The position numbers and the translations under genes were made by a program. Of a stretch of 64,000 bases of DNA, positions 33,901 to 45,958 are shown piece by piece. The notes under the pieces were generated by a model. The model was not told the DNA's origin, ran no database searches, and worked only from the letters and a program-made list of their open reading frames with translations. Position 1 is the first letter of the stretch. Every line of letters starts with the position of its first letter. Origin of the DNA: Mariannaea sp. PMI_226 (lineage: Eukaryota > Ascomycota > Sordariomycetes > Hypocreales > Nectriaceae); assembly GCA_024336345.1 (NCBI GenBank), contig JANFOG010000015.1:682001-746000 (forward strand), in the 5' to 3' direction.

Positions 33901-35444
33901 GTGTCGATCTTGCGCACATTTCGGCCATTCGCCCCCAATTATGCTATAAGTAAGTGCGACAGACTCCAGAGCCAGGTGTAGAGCTAACCAGAAAAACTAG
34001 TCTCCTTCAGAGGACGGTGCAGTATTATGAAGAAGGCTTCATTAAGCCCATTCGCCCAATTACGACATTTACGACCGATACTGTGCAGGATTGTTTCCGA
34101 TATATGCAAAAGGGGCAACATATTGGCAAAATTGTTGTTTCCCTGGCCAGCGAAAATATCAAGGATCTGGCTAGAGTAAAAGTACCGATCCAAACCAAGT
34201 TTCATGCCGACGCATCATACCTTCTGGTCGGTGGTCTCGGGGGCCTGGGTCGACTCATCTCCAACTGGATGGTAGAGCAGGGTGCTAGGAGCTTGGTCTA
34301 TCTTTCTCGCACGGCTGGACAAAACATGGAGGATCGGCTACTGTTTGACGAGCTCTGTAGCCAAGGATGCACTGTGACAGCAATCAAGGGAAGTGTTACC
34401 ATTCTTTCTGATGTTGAGAAGGCCCTGGTAGCAGCACCACGCCCTGTCAAGGGTGTTTTCAACATGTCCATGGTGCTCTGCGATCAAACCTTCCCTAACA
34501 TGAGATTTGAAGAGTGGAATACTGCTGTCAGTCCCAAGGTCCAAGGAACATGGAACCTTCACAGGGCATGCCAGGCACTCAATCTCCACCTAGACTTTTT
34601 CATGCTCTTCAGTTCCCTTTCTGGAATAATAGGAAACCGAGGTCAGGCGAACTACGCTGGAGCAAACACCTTTCTTGACGCATTCGTCCAATATCGTCGA
34701 AATATCGGACTAAATGCTTCAGTACTTGACATAGGCGCGATGATCGACTATGGCTACATTGCTGACAACGAGAGGCTCCAGGCGCGCATGGAGATGCTAG
34801 GCTTCAACGGAATCAAAAGCACACAACTGTTAGACTCGATCAATGCCGTTATTGCGGCGCCAAAGGTAGTTCCTTTGCCGAAATACCAGCAGCTATATTG
34901 CGAGACTTCTCAATTAGTTCTTGGATTAAGGAGTTCAATGCCGTTATCTGATCCCTCAAATTTCACAGTGTGGAAGGAAGACCGACGGATGAGCATTTAC
35001 TATAACGCTGGGACCGATTCCGCCACTTCGTCGCAAAAGACTGAGGGCGCAGGTGTTCTCAAGGCTTTCATCACCTCCGCACTCAAGAACCCTTCAACCC
35101 TTGACTCCGCAGATAGCAAGTCATTTATCGCAAGGCAGATAGCGATGCACCTGCTTAAACTACTTCTTCGACCAGTCGAGGACGAAAAAGATATCGATCC
35201 AACAATCTCGCTGCAGGACCTCGGACTTGACAGCCTTGTTGCGATTGAGATGCGACCCTGGTGGAGGATTACATTCGGATTCGAGATTAGCGTTCTAGAG
35301 ATGCTGGGCATGGGGACGTTGATGTCGTTGAGTGAAAGGGCAATTGAAGGGGTGAAGGAACTGGCTCACATTGAGACGGACGACAAAGATGACGAGGCTG
35401 GGAAGCGTGGCCGTGAGGATATTTTGGTGACAAAGATGCCATAA
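27927..35444 (+). CDS. highly reducing type I polyketide synthase (KS-AT-DH-MT-ER-KR-ACP)
   Basis: Two exons, 27927-33949 and 34001-35444, with a 51-nt intron (GTAAGT, branch GCTAAC), encode 2488 residues. The first ATG is at 27927. Domains by approximate residue: KS 10-435 with active-site Cys188 in TGCSSSL and His324 and His359; AT 528-840 with Ser624 in GHSSGE; DH 910-1190 with WLRDHNIKG and HPTQVDAF; C-methyltransferase 1300-1500 with LEIGAGTGGTTN; ER 1735-2050 with SACGGVGLAAIQ; KR 2075-2260 with LVGGLGGLGRL and FSSLSG...NYAGANTF; ACP about 2385-2460 with Ser2419 in LGLDSL. All catalytic motifs look intact, so a fully reduced, possibly alpha-methylated chain is expected. No thioesterase or reductase release domain is present. 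The domain order is the same as in fumonisin FUM1 and lovastatin LovF-type synthases. Confidence 0.96.
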
Positions 35445-36268
35445 TTATCACGGTAGACAACGTGCCCTCTGCTTGCTCGGCTTAAAATAAAAGAAACACA
35501 TTGAGCGACAGCAGTTATGTCTCTTTGAGCTGAGGATTTCCACATGAATCAGCCTTTGAGACGGAGAGAGCGCACATCTATCGTAGCCGCTCATTCCTCA
35601 TAGCAAAAATTCCCACTCTCCTCTCGGGGATTCGAAGATGGCCCTGAAGATAACTTTTTTTTGTTGGTGTGAGTGTTGAGCCCAAAAATCCAAGAACTTA
35701 TCAATTGTTTACGCTCGCGTCTATGCACTCGCAGTCTGCGAAACCGAGCAAAAAGGACAGATGAGATTCCGCATAATGATACTCAGATAGTTCCTCTCAT
35801 CAAATAAAAATGATTATATTTCACCAGTTCATCTTTTTTTCGAAGCCATGGCATCAATGAGCGGCCATTATCAAGCATGTGCCCACGCCTAGGCGAGTAA
35901 AAAAGTTCTTCAGCAAACGACGGCTTTCATCGCCTCGATCAGTTCATGCTTCCGGAGTGGGGTTGAAGTCATTCTACGGCCAAGGAAAAATGTGCGGCTA
36001 GAATGGTCCAATGGCCCTTGTTAATTGATATGGGCAACATACGATTCTTTGATTAACGCCTAGATCTCGCACGGCTATTCAAGGCCCCTTTCTAAACCCA
36101 ACCTTTTTTTATTGACAGGTGAGCTCAACAAATACCTTTTGTGTTTATCTATCTCTCACGCTGTCGCTTTCGGTGCCTGAAGAACCCTCACATCTTCCTC
36201 CTTCGCCTCGAAGCCACGTACAAGCTGGATCTTGACCAGGCACAAACGACACAAAACCCCCGTCTACC
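35445..36268. other. intergenic region
   Basis: About 820 bp between PKS and ceramide synthase, both on the plus strand. It holds the PKS 3' end and a pyrimidine-rich leader before 36269. Nothing else recognised. Confidence 0.5.
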
Positions 36269-37787
36269 ATGACCGACTTCGGTACGCATGATACGCAACC
36301 CATCGTCAACAAAATCCTAAAGTGCGAGCCGACAAGCGTGAAACTGGAGCGGAGTACGAGTAATACTAGCCATCACTTGCCGCCCACGCACAACTATGTG
36401 CACAGTGTTACCAATGGCAATAGAACAGCCGTCCAACACGCGAAAAGGACGGTAGTTGGCACCTGGAGGATGGCGCTCTTCTGGATTATGAAAAACCAAA
36501 TTGGTCAGTCTGTCGGCCAATTTCCTCGTGCTTCTTTCTTACCCATGCTTCCCCTCATATTCTCTCCTGTCGGAGTAGAGCTATATCGATGTGACGACAT
36601 ATTTATGCATAAAACTAACCCTATTGGCAGACCTGTCTTTCAGTCTCCTAGCGCTCCTACTTCTCGCACATCTTGTGCCGAACGCCCAACCTCATACTAT
36701 TAAATTTTTCACCTTGTCTTACTATAATAATATCACCGGGAAATACAGAAACGGCCGTGACGACGTATTTTTGGTCTCCAGCTTGATCATACTGTTTACT
36801 GGATTACGAGCTACCGTCATAAAATATCTTCTGGTTCCCTTTGCCAAGAGGTCGGGTGTACGAAAAAGCAAGGACTTGACTCGTTTCGGGGAACAGTCAT
36901 GGCTTCTATGCTACTATGGTATCTTCTGGACAATAGGCATGGTGCATAGTTCCCTTTCGAGATGCATGGTGGCTTCTCTTTATGAATGCAATGGCTAACT
37001 AACTTGACCTAGAACATTTTCTATAACTCTGCCTACTGGCTTGATCTGAAGGAACTCTGGACCAACTGGCCAATTCGAGAAATAACTGCCACTGTCAAAT
37101 TCTACATCCTGGCACAATGCGCGTTTTGGGTCCAGCAGATTATCGTCATCCATATTGAAGAGCGCCGTAAGGACCATTGGCAAATGTTGGCTCACCATCT
37201 CATCACCTGTGGTCTAATCTACGGGTGTTATGCGTATCACCAAACGCGTGTGGGCAACTTGATCCTGGTAACGATGGATTTCATCGACATCATTCTTCCT
37301 GTGAGCAAAATGTTCCCAAACTAGATGTAGCCCCCAATATGCCTAATATTATTCGTAGCTGGCCAAATGTCTGAAGTACATGGGCTTCAAGACGCTTTGC
37401 GATGTGGTCTTCGGGGTATTCTTGGTCTCCTGGATTTTCACCCGCCACATCGCCTATTCTTTAATTTGCTGGTCAATCTATGCGGACATACCCATCATCA
37501 TTGGCGACAAATGCTGGAGAGGCCTAGCCCAACAACTCCAAGGTCCACTATCGACACCACAGGGCTGGAGCTACCTTCTAGAACCGTTTTGGGAACCTGA
37601 AGGATTGGTCTGCTTTGGGCCCACTCAGCAGTGGTTGTTCCTTTCACCTTTGCTATTCCTACAAGTGCTCAATTTTGTATGGCTAGCGATGATCGCGCGG
37701 ATTGCTCTGAAAGTCGTTCGGAAAGAAGGGGCGGAGGATAGTCGAAGTGACGATGATGATGATGAATCAGTAAAGAAGCAAGAATAA
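36269..37787 (+). CDS. ceramide synthase, Lag1/Lac1 type (TLC domain)
   Basis: Four exons, 36269-36503, 36631-36941, 37013-37300 and 37359-37787, give 420 residues. After a polar N-terminus come several membrane segments, with FFTLSYYN and FGEQSWLL. The TLC-domain Lag1 motif follows: RRKDHWQMLAHHLIT with the essential His pair, and GNLILVTMDFIDIILPLAK with the Asp pair. The C-terminus is acidic (DSRSDDDDDE) as in fungal Lag1 proteins. The enzyme N-acylates sphingoid bases with acyl-CoA in the ER. Intron 2 has a less common donor, GTGCAT, but a good branch site. It lies 0.8 kb downstream of the PKS and upstream of a sphingolipid desaturase. It could be a housekeeping copy or a cluster-associated, resistance-type paralogue; the sequence alone does not decide. 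Confidence 0.92.
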
Positions 37788-40700
37788 TTTTTAATGTTAA
37801 TATAGACCAGGACTTGGGGTGCAATGCAATTCAGCTCTTATTTTTCATTCACTCTAATTGAGCTGCCAATTTTAGCCTCCAACTTTCCACTACCTAATAA
37901 GCCGTTCAGCTAGTTTCCCTGAATGAGCGTCGCTTCCCAGGGTCAATGCAACCTCTGTTCGCCTGTGGCGGTTCCCTTCGGGATGCTATTTCTGACGAGG
38001 TCGGCTTGTCGCATCTCGAATAGCAGCATGATGCCATCAAGCGGGTGGTTCCGGGGAAGCCACATGAATGGGCTACGGGAAATAAAGCGGCCCAGCATGG
38101 CCTGCTGTCAAGAGACAAGCATGTACCCTCGCAGCCACAGGGCGATCTCATTCGTTTTCCCTAGAACAAAGCGGCCTCACAGGAGGGCTTACCCTGGTGG
38201 CAAGGTGGCGGAGCCCAGGGCGCTTGCGCTGAGGTTTGACCTTGATAGTGACGCGCGTTAGCAGCCCATTGACCGTGTCAGCTTGGCCGCAAGCATTAAC
38301 TTGACTGACTAGCTTAGTGGGCTTATTTCTACCTCGGGCCAACTCAAGGCTCAATTCTTCATAAATACCTTTTTTTTGAACAACAAAACGATGCGGTGTT
38401 TCATAAAGGAAGGGCTGGTGCGACTGGTAGAATGGTATTGTCTCCAGTTTTTGGTGTCCATTGCTAGATTGGCAGAGTTTTCACATCTGACAAGACGGGG
38501 GGCCTAAGAATTATGAATTTGCATAATATCCTATTGCTCTAAATAACAAGAGCACTCGTTTCCAAGTTATTGAGCTGATATGTTCGAAGGTTGAGCACAA
38601 TGTTGGGCAATTGAGCGCAATTCCTACCCTACAGATTCCATGTGTTTGCGGCTTTGATTCGTGGGGGGTTATTCTGTAGCTTCAGCCAAGGCGCACCGCA
38701 GATCGTCGCGCTCTCAACAATATTAGGTAAACGTGGGCTACTGTTTCGCACGCACGCGACGAAAATACTTGATCGACCTGCTAATAATTACGAACGAACA
38801 AATAAACTGTGGCTGTAGCGCTCGCTGTCGCACCCTGACACGCCCTCTTAAATACCCCTATCCTCACTGTGGAGATTGTATGCGCAGCCTAGGCGCTTGC
38901 TTTTAGCACGGAAATAGACATCGCCGTACGGATACAGTGTGCTCCGTAGTTACGTACGTAGTTGTCTTTAGTTTATACGGAGTAGCTGTAGCGGAGCAAG
39001 CCTTCTCGGGCCCCTATTCCACAATACCGAAGCTGTGGCAAGCCATTCGGGTCATGTTATTACGCTCAAGCCACCATATTCAAGGGGAGAAGAGTAGCGG
39101 CCAGCGACGGAGCGACAATCCACCAACCGCTGCTGTGCCTTGGCCAGATGGGCAAATTTCCCCCGGTGCCACTGGGATTCTTGGCTGCAAGGACACACAA
39201 ACAATAATTGACTAGGTGAAATGCGAGCCTTGGAGGACGAATAAGAAATTGCAGCACCTTTCCGGGGCGTATTTGGAACGCCCCCAAGATGTCACTGGGC
39301 GCGGCCTACTTGCTGGGACGATATTCTCGACCCATATTTGAGCTGCCTTTATGAGCATCGGTCCAACAAAACCACAGTCAGCTCGCCGACTCACCAATTA
39401 ACCCCTGGGTTTTCGTATCTCGTAAATAGCGCACTCAGCTGGGTCGGATAAGCATAATTACCTGGAAGTAAGCTCCATATTTCAATTGATCACCACCAGC
39501 TGTACAGATTATGTGTCCCGTTTTATGTCGTGCACAAATTACGTCCGTACTATTTGCTGATGCCGCTACTTGAGTAGCACAATGTCTAGGGGATATTTTG
39601 ATGCGTTCCTGCTCGCCGATGCAATCAAATAATACCCATTTCTGTTGATGATGATCTTTTCACTTATATTATTCCTCTCCACCGACACACGTTTGATAGA
39701 CTGGACTAGTAATTGGATGCAGATTTTCACGTGTTTCTACTGATGTAATCTCTCCTCGTCTGGTAGGTGGCACAAAGAACAAGGCACAGCAGACACCATG
39801 TCACCAGCCTACTGAAAAGCGCAGAGCCAACCAGGCCACAATTTAGCGGCTTCTCACTTCCTTGATGCGTCGTAGTGCGCAGGATATATTGTACCTGGAA
39901 TCCAATTGTGCCGTAAACTAGCGTGTTCTAGATCTGGGGAGTGCACACGCGGCCTCCAAGCTCCCTCCTCCCCCTCCTCCCCCCCCGCCAGCCCCGTTTC
40001 AGGGCCCCCTTTTATGAGGCACTCTGTCCTTCGTAGACTCCTTCGTCGGAGGAGGATGAAGAAGAGGAAGATATTCAACATCACCTGCTAGTGATAGGAG
40101 CACCCCGTCAATGCTGCGCCTCGTGGTACGTAAGAAATTGTGGAAACAAATGAACAGACTACTGGCCGCAAGCTACTTACGTAGTGCCACCCGCAGCCCG
40201 CATATTGAGGGGTTCAAACATCAATTGACCAGTGTTTGCCAATTTCTCTGGGGCTCCTTTGTTTACAGGGACCGATGCGAAACGCGTATAAAGGAGATTC
40301 AATGCGTGTCGAAAGGGACCTACAAGGCCTCCTAGGTTCTCAATTGAGAATGGCTGAAGCGGCTCTGAGATTACTGTTCAACCACAAATTGTGATACAGG
40401 ATCTATCTGGCCTACTTAGTCGCCCTATGCGTATTTCGTCGTCGTAAATTGGCCCGCTTCAGGGTCCTAGGGTCCCAGGAACGCTACTAATTCAGGAAAG
40501 TGGAAATTAGCTACCTCCAGCTTCCCCTTTAAGAGTTTTCGTATCTGTCAATCAACTTGCGGCTTCATCCCCGCAAGGCAGGGTCTGTATTCAGCTAGCA
40601 CCCGTGGACCCTGAGTCTAGTCCCTTGTTTTCGAGAGCCCAGAACCTGGTTTTTGAAGTTGCGTACGTACTGTGTAGCTGTAGAGGAAGATGTCACTCAG

Positions 40701-40976
40701 CTCTACCCTGTCGACGGCGAGGCAGTTTAAGCGAGTCCTTGCGAGCATCTGAAATTGTGCACTGTAGGAGGAGGGGCCCCTTCTCGGTATTCTATGTTAG
40801 GTAGCGTGTATCCATTGTGCTCCTCCTGCTGTCCTCCCATCTCTCCTTTATAATACTACGGCGCGCACCTCGACGCCCTCCTACGCCGTTGTATCTTGAG
40901 TACCTCCATATTTTGCTTGTGCTTGACAGTCTTGGCCCCGCAGAGATCAAAAGACTGTTACTCAGTGCCGGCAAAG
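37788..40976. other. gene-free 3.2-kb region
   Basis: No conserved protein, tRNA or clear repeat was recognised between the two sphingolipid genes. It contains several short C/T-rich and poly(C) tracts (for example 39961-39987). The right end is the promoter and leader of the desaturase. Confidence 0.5.
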
Positions 40977-42896
40977 ATGGACCGGAATCGCATCTTGACA
41001 CCATTTATGGTGGACAGTCTGATTGCTGACGGTCAGACAATTGTCGTTTATGAGGACTTGGTATTGAGGCTGGATGGGTGGATGAACAAACATCCCGGCG
41101 GGCGATTGGCCATCCTCCACATGGTTGGTAGAGATGCGACTGACGAAATGAAAGCGTACGTTCAAAAACTGTGGATTGAATTGGCATTGAATCCCCCTCA
41201 CAACAAAACATTACCTCCCGTCTCGATACTATTTTTCTTCTTCAATCTAGTGCTAACATGATACTATCAACAGCTATCATTCAGTCGCCACGTTGCGGAC
41301 AATGGAGCGATATCGAATTGGTCGAAAGCAGGGCACATGGATCAACCGTACACCACCAATTCGTGGAGGGGTCTTTTACAAAGAAATTATCGAGAGTCCA
41401 TCAAGCTCTGATACGGATGGGGACAGTATGGAGGAAGACAACACTGATGGTGTGAGCCAGATCACCTCCATCAGCAGCCATAGCCACAGCACCCCCGACA
41501 AAATGCCACGATATCGAGGTCATACAAAGCTTCAGCTCCCCTTCGAGCGACCAACAACAAAGATCGTCAATGCGGCAGTCAAGAAAGAAATTGACCAGGA
41601 CTTGCATACCTATCCGTCACTCGATCCTCTTGTCCAGAAAGACATTGCGCACAAATACCAGCAGCTACATCGAACAATTTCAGAACAGGGCTTATATGAA
41701 TGTCCATACATTGAGTATGGAAAGGAAATGGTCCGATACACCAGCTTATTTGCTTTGTTTGGCTTCTGCCTATATCACGGCTGGTACTTGACGTCGGCCG
41801 TGTTTCTCGGATTATTCTGGGTAAGCTAACATGTTCGCTCTCGCCCCCATCTTACATGTCCCTGACCGTTTTTTAGCATCAAATCATGTTTACGGCGCAT
41901 GACGCTGGCCATCTTTCCATCACTCAGAACTTCTTAGCAGACACACTAATCGGCATGTTTATTGCCGACTTTTGTTGTGGATTATCAATTGGGTGGTGGA
42001 AGAGCAGCCACAACGTCCACCACCTCGTCACGAACTATCCTGTAAGGTCCCTCGTCATATTCTTTTGCCCATTTTTCTGTCAATGGTTTTGTTTCTTCTC
42101 ACCATGAAATCTCATGAGCCTTGCTAACCCGATGATCTGCTAGGAACATGATCCCGATATTCAAAATGTTCCTCTCTTCGCCACCTGCACGACCTTCTTT
42201 AAATCACTCCGTTCAACCTACTACAACTTCACTTTTGTGTGGGATTCCGCAGCTGACTTCTTGGTCCAGTACCAAAAGTACACATACTATCCAGTCATGG
42301 GTATCGCTCGTTTCAACCTCTATCTTCTTTCCTGGCTCCATGTTTTGTCGGACAAGTCAACATCACTCGGTGGCAGTAAGGCGTGGTGGATTCGGCCTAC
42401 CGAGATTGCTTTCATGTCCTGCTACTGGTTTCTATTTGGATATTGCCTCCTACTGAGGACGCTGCCAGACTGGACTACTCGTGTCGCGTTCGTGCTGATT
42501 TCACACATTGTTACGATGCCGCTACACATTCAAATCACACTCTCTCACTGGGGAATGTCAACTGTCGATTTGGGAGAGTCGGAGTCATTCCCTCAGCGCC
42601 AGCTTCGAACTACGATGGATGTGGACTGCCCAGCATGGCTTGATTTCATTCATGGAGGGCTTCAATTTCAAGCTGTTCATCATTTGTTTCCTCGAGCGCC
42701 GAGACATAACCTTCGAAAGGTTCAAGCTCTGGTTCGCGATTTTTGCGAAGACACGCGTATTCCCTATTCCATACTGGGTTTTACCAATGGCAATCGAAAA
42801 GTCTTGCGCAGGTTGGATGATATCAGCAATCAACTAACAGCGCTTCTTGAGTGCCAGAAGTTTATGGCAGAGACCGGGGAGAGTGGACTACATTGA
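40977..42896 (+). CDS. delta-8 sphingolipid desaturase, cytochrome b5 fusion
   Basis: Four exons, 40977-41155, 41274-41820, 41877-42041 and 42144-42896, give 547 residues. The N-terminus is a cytochrome b5 domain with the haem motif KHPGGR (residues about 40-45). A Ser/Asp-rich linker follows at about residues 85-130. The desaturase domain has the three histidine boxes HDAGH, HNVHH and QAVHH; the Gln in the third box is diagnostic of front-end desaturases. Fungal proteins of this layout introduce the delta-8 double bond into the sphingoid base of glucosylceramide in the ER. Box 1 starts the third exon and box 2 ends in it. It lies on the same strand as the ceramide synthase 3.2 kb upstream, an enzyme of the same pathway. 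Confidence 0.93.
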
Positions 42897-43242
42897 TGAA
42901 GATAGAGCTTGAGTCATTCATATCGCAAATGCCCCGAGGGATGCGAACTACCTTTTTTTCCTTTTTTGTTCTCTTTTTCTCTTTGGTTTAGAACGGCTTA
43001 CATAGGGCATATTGGGTATTATCTGTTGCACTACACATCATTTTTTTTTGTTACTATTTTGAAGCATCATGCTATCCCACTCGAGGTTAAATCGATTGGA
43101 GGAAGCATTGGTATGGATGAGCGCGGCGAATCATTGGGACTCTAAATGGATAGAAACTCTGTGTCTTAATTATATAGAGATATATCAAACATGATCATTT
43201 AATGACGACCAAAAAACGGGGTAGTTTTGATAAACAACCCAA
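42897..43242. other. 3' intergenic region of convergent genes
   Basis: About 350 bp with T-rich tracts between the 3' ends of the desaturase and the CFEM receptor gene. Nothing coding. Confidence 0.5.
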
Positions 43243-44749
43243 TCATCCATGATAAAAGGTCACCCCTGACCTCAAACTTTTACTGTCCGCATCCTGGTCG
43301 ATATTTCGCATGTCTACTAACTGAACCTCGTCATTATTGTCGCCGTATTCCACCGCAAACGTTCTTTGACATATTATGCCATTCGCCTCGACTCGATGCC
43401 GAGAATTATCCGCGTTCGAGATGACACTCGTTCCAGTCGGCCGACTTCGACTTTGGCTGTGACCTCCGGCTCGTTTGCTTCCGTAATACGCGTAGTAACG
43501 GCGTGTTGTGCCCAAGAGTTTGGGAAAAGCTCGAACAAGCATCAGGCGGATGATTGGCATACAGGCGCAAATAATGCCTACGTTGATCTCGATCGTGGAC
43601 CACTTCGATGCCTCCAGATATTCCCAAGTCGGATTTTGCGAATTTGACCCCAGCGCAACCAGTGACCGAAGCCGTAGGATACTGACTACCGTAACAAAGG
43701 CGCCGACCGAGAACATGAGTCCTACCCCAACCTTCTTTCTCCAGTCTAGGTTGAGTGACTTGAGTTGTGAGATGGGAATTGCCAGCATCCAAATATCCAG
43801 GGCAATGGAGATGCCGCTGTTTGACCACGCGATAGCATTAATATCCATGCATTTTCCAGTGTGCTCCCCATCCCACTTTGTCCAGAAGTAGTCGACCGGT
43901 TGACATTGGAAGATTGTGACAATGACGAACACCAAACCGAATAGGCAATTGAAGATGACGGTACCCCAAAGAAGTCGTCGAATTGGGGTAGCTGGGAATA
44001 TTCTCAGATAGAAGAATAAGAGTGCAAGCTTGAGGAGAGTAACCTGGAGGAAATATAGCACTGCCATGACATAGAAAAACATGCCAAATCGGGTAATACT
44101 CGCATATGACAAGGTCCAGACATCTCGCCCAAGCCCATTGGCAATGGTACCGTGAACTGTGATGATGGTACTAGGGACACCGGCAAGAATGGTTATGAGG
44201 ATGAACCAGTCATCGAGTCCAAGCTCAAGCCGGGACCAAAGCTTGAAAGCAAAGCGTGTGACAACAAAGACGCCGGATACAATTCCAAGACCGTTAGAAA
44301 GAGCTTCGTATTGTAGTGATCTGTCGCGAATGGGAGCTCCGCAACTTGTCGAGGTGGCATTCTTGGTAACTACGACGATATATGAGCACGGAGCAGGAGA
44401 AGATGTGGTAGAAAGAGATAGTCATACAGAGGGCTTCCTTGATGGAACAACTTTTCGTAACACAGACTGCAACCTGTGTCTGTAGGGCGTCATTCGTGCA
44501 CATACAAGTCTGATTCGTGGGACTACATTGTGAGTTGCTGACGGCGGTAACAAGGCAGGATAACTTCAACCATTAGCTTTGAAAAGAAAAACGCTTCCCA
44601 CCAGTGTTAGTTCTTTGAGATAGAACCTGGGAACATACAGCGCAATCAGGAAGTTGTGTTAACGCAGATGCAGCAGAGGTACTACTCGCATCGGCGAGTG
44701 TGCCTCTGACAGCCAGACAAATAACGAACAAGTTCCATAGGGCTAGCAT
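43243..44749 (-). CDS. CFEM-domain PTH11-like receptor (fungal rhodopsin-type membrane protein)
   Basis: Three exons, 44749-44639, 44563-44428 and 44369-43243, give 457 residues. The start is the first ATG at 44749; the frame upstream lacks one. A signal peptide (to about residue 19) is followed by a CFEM domain with eight cysteines at about residues 36, 40, 50, 57, 59, 71, 76 and 92, including the CMC pair. Seven hydrophobic segments of the fungal rhodopsin/PTH11 type follow, with YEALSNGLGIVSGVFVVTR and LALLFFYLRIFP. The cytoplasmic tail is basic and Ser-rich. Proteins of this kind include Magnaporthe PTH11, a surface receptor for host or surface cues; the ligand here is unknown. CFEM domains can bind haem. 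Intron 2 uses GTATGA and a downstream TAG that keeps TKNATSTSCGAP in frame. Confidence 0.9.
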
Positions 44750-45935
44750 AGTCTGAACGAGCAACAGCAGCAGCGAATAGTCAAGGTTCTGCTAACAATA
44801 GAGGGTCGATTTGAGGCAGGATCTGTGGTAAAAGGAAAGGAAAAAAGAAGTAAAGACCTGCCCACATGCATGGCATGGTCGGTCGGCTTGGGAAAATAAA
44901 TCAATCAAGCACACAGAAACATCACCAAAAGATGCAAGCAAGCGGACAAATTCCGGGGCATTCGCGGCGAAAGGTAAAATACAGACCCAATAGAACAGGC
45001 ATGTTAACGGGAAGCAAGACGCTGGTGACACACCAGGTTCGGCCTGCTTCAAGTTGCTGAAAGAGTGACTTTCGGTGCACCATGATTCAGGTGCGGCAAC
45101 TTGGTGTTGTCATTCATGACAGTGAGGGAAGGGTTTCGCGCGTGCAGCGGCTATCATGAGCTTAGCTGAATGACTTACCATCCACCGAGGTTACTTTACT
45201 GCCCTGCCAAGCGACAGCTGAAAAAGGAGAGGCGGAGGGACGAACGTGTCCATCTATCGCCAAGCATCTGAAATCTGGAGGCCGGCACCGTTGGTGGTGG
45301 CTCTAGTGGGGTCTGAATAGTCTGGAGAACAGCGCGGCCCCCCCTGGTTGGTGATTCATGCATGCAGGAGAAAACGAACCAGGCGAATAGTCCGATGAAC
45401 CCAGATGCCTGGGTGCGGAGGCACATGCATCTCTTTCAGCAAGGTAAACCAGCTTTGGACGTGTACAGGTTGTGCTGCTGCACGACCGACCGACCAAGCA
45501 ATTCTCCACCGCGGTATGATGGATAAGTCGGCCCAGACCACCCCTGCTCCCCCCTCGGTAGTTTGTCGGACGTTGAACCAAAAGCAGATGGGGGGAGCTA
45601 ATAAATGAAAATTTCTGTTCGCGAGTATGGTTGGTTGATTGTACGATTGAAAATGGGGTTAGCAAACGCATTGGTTTCTTTTCTTTCATATGCGAAGGTA
45701 GCTAGCAATACAATGAAACTCTTTTGTTGTTTGATGAAAAGATGCGCATCACCATCACCACATGGCAAGGAAGGGGTTGCGCCGATGGAAACTCTTGATT
45801 CACAGACAGTGCATCCGTTGGTGATGAGCGAGTAGATTTCAGGTACGTAGGACTGTTTGGATCTAGGTGATGTGGTGGTGGTGCAGACTAGACGTAATTA
45901 GTACTTACTTGGCTTGATTGATGACTATGAAGGTC

Positions 45936-45958
45936 TTTTTTTTTTTTTTTTTTTTTTT
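45936..45958. repeat. T23 homopolymer tract
   Basis: Twenty-three consecutive T residues in noncoding DNA. Confidence 0.85.

Noticed and set aside
33950..34000. Stop codon inside the PKS suggesting a frameshift or two proteins
   Set aside because: A 51-nt intron with GTAAGT donor, GCTAAC branch and TAG acceptor joins ER and KR in frame.
38900..40340. Short frames between the ceramide synthase and the desaturase as possible missing cluster enzymes
   Set aside because: None shows P450, aminotransferase or hydrolase motifs, and no splice arrangement rescued one.
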